Origin: Chenopodium formosanum
Lineage: Eukaryota > Streptophyta > Magnoliopsida > Caryophyllales > Amaranthaceae
Reading direction: 5' to 3'
NCBI GenBank assembly: GCA_024500155.1
Contig: CM044874.1
Coordinates: 46,102,384 to 46,166,383, forward strand
DNA length: 64,000 nt
Both the position numbers and the translations under genes were made by a program. The notes below the pieces were generated by a model. It saw only the letters and a list, made by a program, of their open reading frames with translations, made no database searches and was not told where the DNA came from. Below are positions 1 through 10,376 of the stretch, piece after piece (positions within the stretch are counted from its first letter, which is position 1; the number at the start of each line of letters is the position of its first letter).

Positions 1-308
1 TAGCTTGTTGACACTTTTGATTGAGTTTGCCATTAGTCTTCACAACCATTGTCATGATTATTTGTTGATTCCCGTTCCTTGTGCTTTATTTGTTTGGTTT
101 CTTTGGTTGGTAGTTGGTTAGTGTTCTCCTTTTATCCTTAGACTTCGACCTAGCTTAGGCACATAATTAAGAGTGCTTGAACATTACCGTTCCTTTGGGT
201 TTGACCCTTGACTTGCCTCTGTACTAGTATTTAGATTGGTTAAGTGTTTATAAATTTAGTTTGACCGAGGGAGGATTAGTTTCAACGACCTAGTCTCACC
301 CCTCATCA
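1..308 (+). mobile_element. 3' end of an LTR (family D0) inserted in Tat gag
   Basis: The last part resembles the end of LTR D1 (13953-15458): both have a run close to GTCAACGACCTA followed by a C-rich stretch, and this copy ends CCTCATCA. The 5' end lies outside the window, so solo LTR versus full element cannot be decided. Immediately after it the Tat gag reading resumes, so it is an insertion in that gene. Confidence 0.6.
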
Positions 309-541
309 AAAGGTTCCGCCAAAAATCGGAACAAGAATAAATAGTGTAAGTTCCATAAGGACATCATCCATGACACCAATGATTGCTTCAGCCTTCAGTG
401 GTTTTAGACCCTCTGGCTGACCAAGGGGAGTTGAAGTCATACATCCTCAAGTCTAAGGCCGCCTCAAAGACGAACAAGGGGCAATCGTCTAAAAAGACCC
501 CCAGCCTACTTGTAGTTCGGACACCAACTGGGATCTGGTCT
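309..541 (+). pseudogene. gag: Tat-lineage Ty3/gypsy gag, zinc-knuckle segment (element B, left arm)
   Basis: From 345 the + strand reads CKFHKDIIHDTNDCFSLQ, a CCHC-type zinc knuckle of the form seen in Tat-lineage Gag proteins, where it binds genomic RNA during packaging. The codon just before the first Cys is TAG where related proteins usually have Tyr, and a frameshift follows the knuckle. The downstream piece (407-541, ending near TPTGIW) is a basic Lys/Ser-rich linker. LTR A1 interrupts the gene at 541/542 and the reading resumes at 13606 with IYTIAGGF. This is a dead relic. Confidence 0.75.
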
Positions 542-1733
542 TGTAGGGAATATTTCAAGCATTGTCCCTAGCTTGAACGCCACTGTGATCATACACTTAA
601 GTACGATGGCGTCCAAACGGAAAGAAGATAGAGCAAAAGAGTCGCCCACAAGTTTTAGGAACTTGTAAACCGTTCACGAGGTGAAGGTTACACCCCTTAA
701 CGATCCAGGAGATCGTCAACTCCAATTGGTCTGGAACCATGACTGGTAGTTCGGGGATGAAGGTACAAATCCAACCTAAAAGAGATTGAACCTGCCCTAA
801 TAATAGGCCTCTACTTTATTCTGATCGTATTCATGTGTGCTTTTTGACTAACATGCAATCAATAGCATTAACCTAAACCTATTTCTGTATGTTGGTTGAA
901 TATTAATGCACAAATAAAGCTATTATTGGGGATCACTTGAATTATAATCAAATTAACCCTAAACAAGATTATTAATTTTCTTATTAAGCGTGATTACAAG
1001 TACAAATTCCCTTTAAACATGCATATAAAGTGTGATCAAGCGATAAATAATAATGAGTATCAAGCAATATGATAATAATTAAAATAATCATAATAATCAA
1101 AATAAGAATCATAAATCATAATCATGTTAAAGCATAATATTAATAACATGATCTTAGGCATGATACTAATAAGATTAATAACAAACCCTAGCATGTCACT
1201 TAAAAATAAAAATCAAATACATAGCCCTCATATGATACTAACATGATATTCGGAAAGAAAATAGGAAGCATCGTAGGAATCATAATAAGCATATTTGATA
1301 TTATAACCTTTTCCCTAAACATAATACTAGGAAATTATAATAACAACCTAACCATAATTTCTATATCAAAATATCAATAAATCAATTAAAACACTTACTT
1401 GGATGCCTTGTACCTCTTTCTAATAACAAAATACACACGTTAGTAACTTCAAGGAAAATAAAAAACAAAGAATTAATTTAAATAATAATTGAAAGAGAGA
1501 TTTGGGACCAAACCCTCAGAAATTAAAAACCTTTCACGTCTAGGGCGAAGGCAATTTCGAACAATGCTAGGTATGTCTAGTGCTAATGTAAGAGGAAATG
1601 TGTTTGTAAAAAGGGTTGGTTTAGAAAAAGAGAGAGAATCAAGAGATTCTTGATGAGATTTGATGAGAAGGATTGATGAGAATTGATGATTAGAGATGAT
1701 TTTAGACGATTCAAAGCGGAGTTTTTAGGAGGC

Positions 1734-1884
1734 TATTTATAGAGAAAATCAACCAAAAAGATAGAAAAACGAACTAGAGTTCTGACGTGAAAAACGAAGT
1801 TAGCGCCAGACGTTAGCGCCAGACATTAGAGCCAGATGCTAACGCTAGCGCCAAGCGCTAATGTCTGGCGTTAGGCGCTAACCA
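1734..1884 (-). promoter_or_regulatory. LTR A1 core promoter with GGCGCC/GCCAGAC palindrome cluster
   Basis: On the minus strand a TATA box TATAAATA lies at 1741-1734. About 60 bases upstream, 1800-1884 is a dense GC-rich cluster of repeats of the type TAGCGCCAGAC and GTCTGGCG in both orientations. The surrounding LTR is AT-rich. LTRs A2 and A3 have the same arrangement with different copy number and order. Confidence 0.6.
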
Positions 1885-2209
1885 AATTTTTGACGCGTTT
1901 TCTAAAATCAGATGAAATTAAACCGTACAGGAGGATAAAATCGTATTCCTTAAAATTTAATACCCCATATTTTTAATGTATTCTATAAATTATTTATTTA
2001 ATTATAAAATATATTTTTGGTCAAACTATTTTAATTATTGGATTATAAATAAAGCAAGTATTTATATTTGGGTCAATAAGTATTTAATCCAAACGTAGCC
2101 CATCTTTATTATGAACCCAATCATCCTATTTTTACTTTTGGGCCACCTATTTCATCATTTAAGTCCATTATTTTTATGAAGCCTAAACCTACCCTAACCT
2201 ACTCTACAC

Positions 2210-2217
2210 TATAAATA
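2210..2217 (+). promoter_or_regulatory. TATA box of element C 5' LTR
   Basis: TATAAATA sits in a CT-rich context and is conserved at 10593-10600 in the 3' LTR. Transcription would start roughly 30 bases downstream, leaving a very long R/U5 leader. Confidence 0.5.
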
Positions 2218-2363
2218 CTCAAATTATCCCCAAAAGTTTCCCACACAAAGTCAACAAATCAAAAGGTTAGTTTCTCCTTAATTTTCCTTTTCTTTTCCCT
2301 TTTCCTTTTTTTTTCTTTTTCCTTCTTTTTCCCTTACTTCCATTTTTTTCTTGTTCCCCTTAC

Positions 2364-2549
2364 GTGAGGTCCATGGGTGGGTTCCATGAACCCATTGCCA
2401 CGTCACCCTCCATCCGCCGGACCACCTTGCCGGACGATCACCTTTCGTCGACTACCAGCAGCCGGCGGCTGCAGCCACCCCAACAACCACCGGCGGTCTT
2501 CCTCCCTTCTCTCTCCTCTTGTTTTAATTATTGTTCTAACAATTTATAA
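2364..2549 (+). other. Small conserved ORF in a GC-rich island of the C LTR (61 codons)
   Basis: A 61-codon ORF beginning MRSMGGFHEP is present in all three C LTR copies visible (here, 10751-10936 and, on the minus strand, 58225-58410) with the same length and stop. A second frame (2377-2562) is also open for 61 codons. The island is GC-rich inside a very AT-rich LTR, follows a pyrimidine-rich run, and contains the palindrome TGGGTTCCATGAACCCA. It lies in the predicted leader, so it could be an upstream ORF, a captured host fragment or a structural RNA element. I recognise no protein family. Confidence 0.35.
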
Positions 2550-4733
2550 TTTGGGTTTTTGATTTTAATTGTTTAAATATGATTAGTATGTTTGGTAATT
2601 ATATTTTAATGATTAAATATTCTAAATTTTAGATTATAAAGTGTTAAATTTTCAGATTTTATGAAGTATTAAAAGTTAGGGTTTTAATTATTAAAGTGTT
2701 GATTTTTAGGGTTCTAACTTACAATTGATTTGGGGTTTTTATATACCCATTGATTGTAAGTGGTAATAAAGCTTGAAGATTGTATCTTTATGGAGTTTTA
2801 ATGAAATTTTAATGGGTTTTTGTTAATAGAATAATGCTGGAATTGTTATTTACATACTACTTTTGTGTATTAATTAAAAGGAGTTGATTACCCATAAGTA
2901 GAGAATATTTTAAGTGGTTTTAATATAATTTTCAGATTTATTTAAGGAATTAAGCCTTAAAAAGTATGTTGGAATTTTTATATGAACACTATAATTGAGT
3001 TTTCACTATGTTGTTTTAATTACCCTCTTAAAGAGAGAGAGTTTTAAAGGTTTTAAACCAAAATTTCAGCTTGTTAGTGAGGTTTTAAAATGTTTAAAAG
3101 TTGCTGGAAATTTGTGTATACTAAGGTAATTAATATAGGTTTATTGTCCCTTTATGTAGTAGACTTGGTTCGAGAGGTGTTGTAGTGTATTCGGCCACTC
3201 TAAGGGCTTAATTAAGGTACACACGCGTACTTAGCATATTTTTGGTGATGTAGTATCATGCTAGACTTGACTTAATTAATCCTAAATAGTATCATGCTAA
3301 GATTTATGATTGGAATTGTGGATTTTTGATATTGGTGAATAAATTAAAAAGTATGATTTATTTGAGATGGATTAATAGTTTGAAAATTAATGTTTGGCAT
3401 GTTGTGTTTGAACCACACTTTTATTTATGGCATGTTAGAATGCATGATTAATTAAACTACATGTTTAATTATGTTAGGAATATTGAAAAGGAATTTTATT
3501 ATGGTTCAAATAATTTTTATAGATGCTTTAAGCATGAGGAAGGAGTTATATAAGTATCTATGTACAAAAGGAACAAATTGTATGTTGGTGCCTTTGTGCA
3601 CTTAAGGTGTTTTTAACACCGAGGAATAGGATTTTTGGCGCTTTATGCGTTTAAGGTGTCTTTGACACTGAGGTAGAATTAAAAAGGGTTCAACATTAAA
3701 TAATATGTGGTCACTAACTATTCAAGAGTTAAATTGGTATGTTTGGTTGATTGAATAAATATTGTTGATTGATTTAGTATTCTTTGAGAGTCATCACCAA
3801 GTCCAATAATATGTAAATAACGTAAAGTGAAAGAGATTACACACCAAAACTCTTGGAACGTATATACCTTGAGTATGAACAATGAGGGGAGTTATGGGGT
3901 TTTATATTTAACCATAACTTCTAATGGAGTACAGGACGATTTACATTCCTTTTTATTTCTTATTATGCGCTGGAATTCCGCCACCTTTGAGTGGTTTTGT
4001 CGCTGGCACGGTTAGCTCCCGTGTTAGTTAACCTCAATTTATTTGGGGGAGGTATAGTTGGAAACCCGTTCGATGTGTAATCAACGCTTAATGAATTATT
4101 TAGTGTCTAGTTAATGTGTCTTGTTAATTGTTGTGTGTGCTTGTAAACAGGTGCAATGAGGTAAGTGTGTGTTGATAGGTGAAAGCAAGTTAGTGTGTTT
4201 AATTACGCTTATGTGCTAAGCTTTGCTGATTGTGTGTGTTTGTGTGTTTGGCCATGTCTTTACTTTGGCCCTACGACGACCCATTTTCTAATGGCCAGTA
4301 GTGGGGACAAGTAGAGAGGAGGTTTTCAGGTGATGAAGCATATTCATGAATGGGCATGAGCGAAGAGCGAATCATGCTAGTTTCTATAAGTACATGATGT
4401 GTTTAATGCTTTAATTATTTATGATATTATTATCTTGCATGACTAAAGCAAAAGTTTTAAAGTTGGTTTGGTTTTAATAAGGGCCTACAATGGTTCCAAG
4501 TTGTAGGATGCTTTCATTTTACTTTGTTTGACTTTGGTTTTGACTTTACTTTCGTTGGCTGATTTTCAAGTTGACTTGTTTTGAATGGTTTTAAATTTAG
4601 TCTTGCGCTGTGTCTTTGATGGTTGCCTTAGCCGTTTTCACGGTGGCGGTAATATCTTAGATATTCCTATTTAATTTTTAAACAAGGCAAAACATGTATT
4701 TTAAAAGAAAGGAATTTCTAGGGTGTTACAAAG

Positions 4734-4747
4734 TGGTATCTGGGAGC
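4734..4747 (+). other. Primer binding site of element C
   Basis: TGGTATCTGGGAGC begins three bases after the 5' LTR. It resembles the initiator-Met tRNA primer site TGGTATCAGAGC common in plant Ty3/gypsy and copia elements, with small changes. Confidence 0.6.
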
Positions 4748-4773
4748 TTTGGTTGAGATTTTATTACCACTAA

Positions 4774-4807
<34 letters not shown>

Positions 4808-5019
4808 ATGTATTTTAAAGTGTTTTGTTTTAAAACTTGGCCAAGTGCTTATTTAATTAAACGGTGTTAAACTAAATTGTTTTGAATTTTATTTTTGTTT
4901 TTATTTTAGGAATGACCAAATTTTTTTTTTATGAAGAACATCCGAATGTTTTTTTTAATTAAAAATGCCCGATTTTATTTTTAGAAAGCCGAAATTTTTT
5001 CAAAGCTTATTTTTGAATT

Positions 5020-5023
<4 letters not shown>

Positions 5024-5073
<50 letters not shown>
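5024..5073 (+). repeat. Long poly(A) tract
   Basis: A nearly pure A run of close to 50 bases. A shorter run is at 4779-4805. Both lie in the non-coding 5' internal part of element C. Confidence 0.9.
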
Positions 5074-5077
<4 letters not shown>

Positions 5078-5227
5078 GAGTCAAAAATATTTTTAGTTTG
5101 TTCATGTTGTAGGAAAGCAAGGATTGAGGTAAGAAATATGTGTTAAAAGCTTTTATAAGCATGTTGGTGAGCTTGGGTAGTAGAAGAAAGGGCATATAGG
5201 CTAGAATTTAATTTCTTTCCTATGTGC

Positions 5228-5310
<83 letters not shown>
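5228..5310 (+). repeat. (AT)n microsatellite
   Basis: An almost pure AT dinucleotide tract of about 80 bases. The equivalent place in the right arm (about 63837-63870) is shorter and interrupted. Confidence 0.95.
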
Positions 5311-5313
<3 letters not shown>

Positions 5314-7860
5314 TTGTTCAAGCATGGTGTATGACTAAATGTTTATTGATGACGACATGTAATATGTGAATCATTATATGTGAGCTATCAAGATTGTTTG
5401 ATTGAACATCGAACTTAATTTTCTGCAAGAACTGTATTATATGGTATGGAAAGGGTTTGCTATTGGTAGTTAATCCCGTTTACTTGTAGGATCCCTAAAC
5501 CTATACCATGTGAGTTTCTATGATGAGAATTTTGAGGAATGTTAAGGATTTTGAGAGTTCAATTACTTATGTTAGGATGGTTCGCTTCAATGGTCATATT
5601 TAAGATGTATTTTCGAAGAAAATTTGGATGCACATCATCAAATGAATGTGAGTATTGTTTTGGGATAATTTGTTGTTAAGATACGTTGTCTAGATATTAA
5701 AAAAGAGTAATTTGAGGTTTGTACACTTGTGTATGGAGACACCAAGTTATAAGGATAAAGAGATTGATTTTAATGCATATGGTTAAGCAGCGTAAGGATG
5801 AAATCATTTGGGATATTATCTATTATGAGGAATATGTTTTGTCTTTGAGTATGAATTTGAATTGGAATCGAAATTGAACAAGAGCTCAAGAGAGGTTAGC
5901 ATAAGAATTGATTAGAGATGAGTAATGATGAAAGTTATTATATGAGTTGAGGGATACTCAATGCGGATCAATTGAAGTTTGACATTTTAAGCTTAGTGAC
6001 TTATCATTTCTTATGATTAAAGTTATTTTATTTGGGATGGAGAATTGAGCATATATATTTTAGTTTATGGTTGGAGTTTTGAGAAGTTATGATCTTGTTG
6101 GAATATTGAGGACTCTTGTTATGTTGGACCTTAAATACATTGTCACATGTTCAACCTTGAGAATATTGACATATGTTATTTAGGAGTTATGAGTATTTAT
6201 TCTTTCACTTGGGATATGAGGATAATTATTTTACTTCAAGGAGTCATTATGGGTAGCAATGCTATCATTTTGGAGAAAATTATTGAATTTATTCACCTAA
6301 TCTTTTAGAGTTGTTCAACAACCTTATGATTTCTATTGTTTTTCAAGTGCTACTCATTTCTTTCTTCCCTTTGTGAGTAGCAAATAATGGGGATATTTTT
6401 TTTATTTTTTTTTTTGGTTGTTTGTTTAAGTATATGAATTTTGGTTGTTTATCAATCAAGATTTTATGTATTCGAATTAATAGGAATGAGGACATAAATT
6501 TTTTTTTTACCTCAAACCTTAATTCGAATTAAATGATAATTGTTTCTTGATTGAGTTTAGTGGTTGATGTTAGTTGATTAGAATAAGAGGAAGCTAAGTG
6601 TTTCAACCCAACCTATATAGCAACTAGTTTTATCATCAAGAAAGTATGGTAACAAGAAGCAATTATAGTAATGGAATTATTTGAACAAGCTAGTAAGGCA
6701 AGCTTGACAGATTGCCAAGGAGGCAAGGATGATATAACCACCAACAATCCCATAGTGGGAAAAAGGTGAAACGAGATGGTGTTAAGAAGTGAAAACTATA
6801 TATATACCAAAGGGAGATCAATTCCTGAAGTTTTGACGGTTGAGTTAAAGAGTTATACAAGTTGTTTAAAAACAATTTATGTCTTGAGAATTTGAGAGTG
6901 AATAAAAGTTTGTATGGTAAGTACTGGAGAGAGTTGATTTTTACCATGTCAATGGGAACAAACAAGTTATGAATACATCTGATCTTATTTGGAGATGTTT
7001 GAGATAACAAACCCGAAATAAGTTTTATCAGTTTTTCATGCAGATAGAAAGAAAAGATAGTGAGGTTTAATTAAGTGGAAATGAAAAGATTACTTGGTTT
7101 CGAGAAGTACTCCATGTTGTTAAGATCTCTCAGTATTCAAGGAAATGATATTGCTTTAAACTTAAGGGAATGAGTTGAAGGATGGCGAACTATGAGTTTA
7201 AGGGTGGTTTTCAAGACATAAAGTCTTAGGGAGTTTGATTGAATTGAATTATAAATAATCAATTTATATATTAGCTAAAAGAAAGGTGAGATCAAAAATA
7301 AAGATAAGGAATCAAATCAAGAAAGAAGGTAGGCGAAAGTTCAACAAAATGGCTAAAGAGCTTTAAAGGAATATTTTGGAAATGATAAAAAGTTTGAAGG
7401 CGACTTGAGTAACTCTTGAAACTTAAGGAAATTTGAATTATGAAGACGATGTATACTTGAAAGTGTCGAGAATATTGAACTATGGATGTAAAAATTTCAT
7501 AAAGGAGAAAGAGTTTATGACAAGATTTATGAATTTGATTGAGATGTGTATATGAGTAAGAGTAAGAGTAAGGATTTGATTGAGATGTGTATATGTGTAA
7601 AAATATCATAAAGGAGAAAGAGTAAGGATTGTATATGAGGTTATTGAAGTTGAGATTATTTAGGGGTCACGAGATTTATTTAAGGGATGCTAGGTGAAAG
7701 ATTGTGGATTTAATTGGAGGAAAGATGTAAGCATGAGAAATATAAGCAAGGATATAAAGGTTAAGTGAAGTTGGAGGTATTATATGGACATATTTGCGTG
7801 TAGAGAAAGGGTTAATGTTGCACTGCTTAAAGGGGGTTGAAAGATACTATTCAAGTCATT
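5311..7860 (+). pseudogene. Degenerate internal region of element C (presumed gag-pro)
   Basis: This stretch lies between the 5' LTR leader and recognisable RT, where chromovirus gag and protease are expected. No frame stays open and I could not identify a gag or protease motif. Open frames on the opposite strand are low-complexity shadows rich in Phe, Ser and Leu. Confidence 0.35.
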
Positions 7861-8600
7861 GAAAGAAGGTTACATCACCCTGGAGAGCGCATGTAATTGT
7901 TAAAGAAAGGGATGGAAGTGTCTGTAAAGTGCTTTTGGGGGATTGATCAATGTGACAAAGAAGTATAATTATCCTTTGCTTTAAAGTGGAGATTTGTTTG
8001 ATCAAACACAAGGGCAAATATAATTTTGAGGTTAGACTTGAGGATAGGAAAAACTAAGTACGAATATTCAAGAGAGGACATTTCGAAATTGGCATTTATG
8101 ACAAGATTTGGACGGTTTGAGTTTTATTTTCCTTTTGAGTTAACGAATCACCTATGTTTTATATGGACTTAAAGGAATAGAGTGTTTTTTTTGAAGATAT
8201 TTTAATAAATTCTAGGAATGGGTAGGAAAGGACAATGTAAAACTTGTGATAAAGTTATTAATATAGAGAGAGAAGCAAATGCACGCATGGTTTTTCTTAA
8301 GAGTGACTTATGATTGAAGAAAGGACCATCTTGGGAGACTTTGTGATAAAGTACAGAGGAAATTGTTGGTGTAACAGGGATAGAAGCGGTGAATTATGGA
8401 CTATTATAAATTAATTGTCAGGTTTTAAGTTAGATAATGGGGGTGAAAAAGGGTCTATGACGAATTTTCAAGGATTGTAGACAAGTGAATGTAATAATGG
8501 AGGAAATAGAGAGTTCATGGGGAGTAATAAATGTGAAATAAATTTTGTATGGAAACATGGTTATTTGAATGAAGTTTAAAGTTTGAAGTAGACTCTCACA
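7861..8600 (+). pseudogene. pol: Chromovirus reverse transcriptase relic (element C)
   Basis: The + strand around 8032-8153 reads LDLRIGK, then EDISKLAFMTRFGRFEF and FELTN. These align with the conserved chromovirus RT segment that normally reads LDLRSGYHQ, EDIPKTAF.TRYGHYEF and PFGLTNAP. Stops and frameshifts surround it and the catalytic YVDD region is not recognisable. The enzyme would have copied element RNA into cDNA; this copy cannot. Confidence 0.7.
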
Positions 8601-9039
8601 CATAAGGATTTAAATATGTAGCAAAGAAATGATTGGAGGTGTTAAAGGAATATGGGTAAAACATTCAATATCATTGAAAGGGAAGGTAATGTGGTGGATT
8701 GATATAAAGTATATAGGAAATAAAGAAATTAACTTCCTTAAAAGTGTTGAAAAAAAAAGGGTAAAGAAAATGTTGAGATAACTAGAGTTCGAGACCAACT
8801 ATATTAGAGGAAATGAAGGAAAATCAAGAAGAGAATGTGAATTTGGGTCGAATAAGGATATACTATTTACTGGTCATGGAGATAAAAGATTGAATATACA
8901 TTCAAGAGTAAGAAGTTGAAATGAAATATAATGGCAGAAAAGTGAAATGAAAGGACAACTTGTAAAAGGACTCGATAAAGGTTATTGATGGTTTAGAGTG
9001 ATTGATTCATTTGAATTGTGGTGGATAGATTGTCTAAAT

Positions 9040-9330
9040 CCTCGATGTTTAAAAACCGATGAAGGAAACTTGGAGGATGAAGCAACTTGCGAAGGCTTAC
9101 ATAAATTTGTTGTGAGACTACATGGAGTTCCTAAGAATATTATATTAGATAGAGATTTCTAGTTTATTTCAAGATCCTAGAAGGTATACAGGATAACTTT
9201 GGTAATACATTAAGTACGATTACAACATCCACCAAGTAATAAATGGACAAACAAAAGGAATATTGGACGTTGGAGGTCATTTAAAGATCATGTGTATTCA
9301 ATTTCAAAAAGGATGTAAAGTTAACATTGG
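9040..9330 (+). pseudogene. pol: Chromovirus integrase relic (element C)
   Basis: On the + strand LHKFVVRLHGVPKNI is followed by DRDF and then HPPSNKWTN, matching the integrase core segment that usually reads RLHGVPKNIVSDRD...HPQTDGQTE. The second catalytic Asp position is still visible as DRD. Stop codons interrupt the frame. Confidence 0.7.
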
Positions 9331-10039
9331 AGTGAAAACAAACACAAAGTCACCATACAAGTAAGCCAGCATTAGCATGGCAACATTTTGAGGTTGGTAC
9401 AAAAAGAACCAGAATAATTCGCTATGTCGTAGAACATTAGTGAGAAGATCGTTTTAGGTCTCCAAGCAAGTGAAGTTATAGAGAAGCAAGAAAATATAAG
9501 CTTAAGTTTATAGAAATATATGAATTTGCATAGAATTGGTAAATTGCTGATTAACTTGGCAAATTATTAGACCTTGGTAAGGTATAAGACGTTCTTACAA
9601 GTCATTGTGAAAGAAAAATGACTAAAGGTATGAGTTGCAAAGAAAACTAATAAGTGTAATCAATTTGATCAAGAGAAAGCTAGACAAAATCAAGGTTTTG
9701 AATAGCAAAAGCTTCATACTTTTACAAGAGGATTGGTAAAAGATGGCTTAAATGGAAATTGATTATTTTTGGTGTAATGAGTAAGGAATTGATGAGATTT
9801 TTGGTACTAGTAACAAGGAATGAATATAGAGAAGTATTATTATTTTACCAAGGATGGAATGAGAACAACATAAATCTAAAGTTGAATTAAGTGGAGTTAT
9901 GGGGGTGTAACTCATTTTCTTTAAGGGGGGTAGAGTGCGATAGAATTGCGCGCTTTTCCCTAAATTTGGCTTTTTAAGTGCTTTTTCGGTCAGTTTTACA
10001 CTGATTTTGTTATTTAGTTTGTTTGTCTCACACACTAGG

Positions 10040-10225
10040 ATGTGTAAGTTTATTACCAAAGTTGAATCTTACACTAAGAGTAGTGTGAGTTTGTTAGATA
10101 GTCAAATAGTTTACACATGATTTTGTGTAAGTTTGTTAGTAAAGTTGTTAACTTACACACTAGTTTGTGTAAGTTAGTTAGTAAGTTAGTTACTTTACAC
10201 AATAGTTTGTGTATGAATGAATAGA
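10040..10225 (+). repeat. Short direct and inverted repeats near the 3' end of C internal region
   Basis: The words TTACACA, GTGTAAGTT and TAGTTTGTGTAAG recur about every 40 bases in both orientations, so the strand could fold into several hairpins. The right arm keeps the block at about 58975-59160. It lies where pol should end. Its function is unknown. Confidence 0.5.
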
Positions 10226-10362
10226 TGAGGTAGAAATAAAGTATCATAAAAGTACAAAAACTAAAAATATTAAGGAAATTTTCAGATTTTACAATCATTT
10301 ATTCGTTTTCAATTGAGCTTTTTCTTGTTTTCGTACCTAAGTTTCGGGGACGAAACTTTATT

Positions 10363-10376
10363 TAAAGGGGGTAGAC
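10363..10376 (+). other. Polypurine tract of element C
   Basis: AAAGGGGGTAGAC directly precedes the 3' LTR start TGTAATACC. It is the usual site of plus-strand DNA priming. Confidence 0.75.

Larger units (their letters stand above)
1956..4730 (+). repeat. 5' LTR of element C
   Basis: This LTR is about 2775 bases and is co-linear with the 3' LTR. Near its start it carries about 45 bases (around 1964-2005) missing from the 3' LTR. A TATA box lies about 250 bases in, so most of the LTR would be transcribed R/U5. It ends GGTGTTACA and is followed at once by the primer binding site. Confidence 0.88.

Noticed and set aside
5007..10298. Minus-strand ORFs in the C internal region
   Set aside because: Rich in Phe, Leu, Tyr and Ser, antisense to recognisable RT and integrase, and not conserved as intact frames between the arms except by chance.
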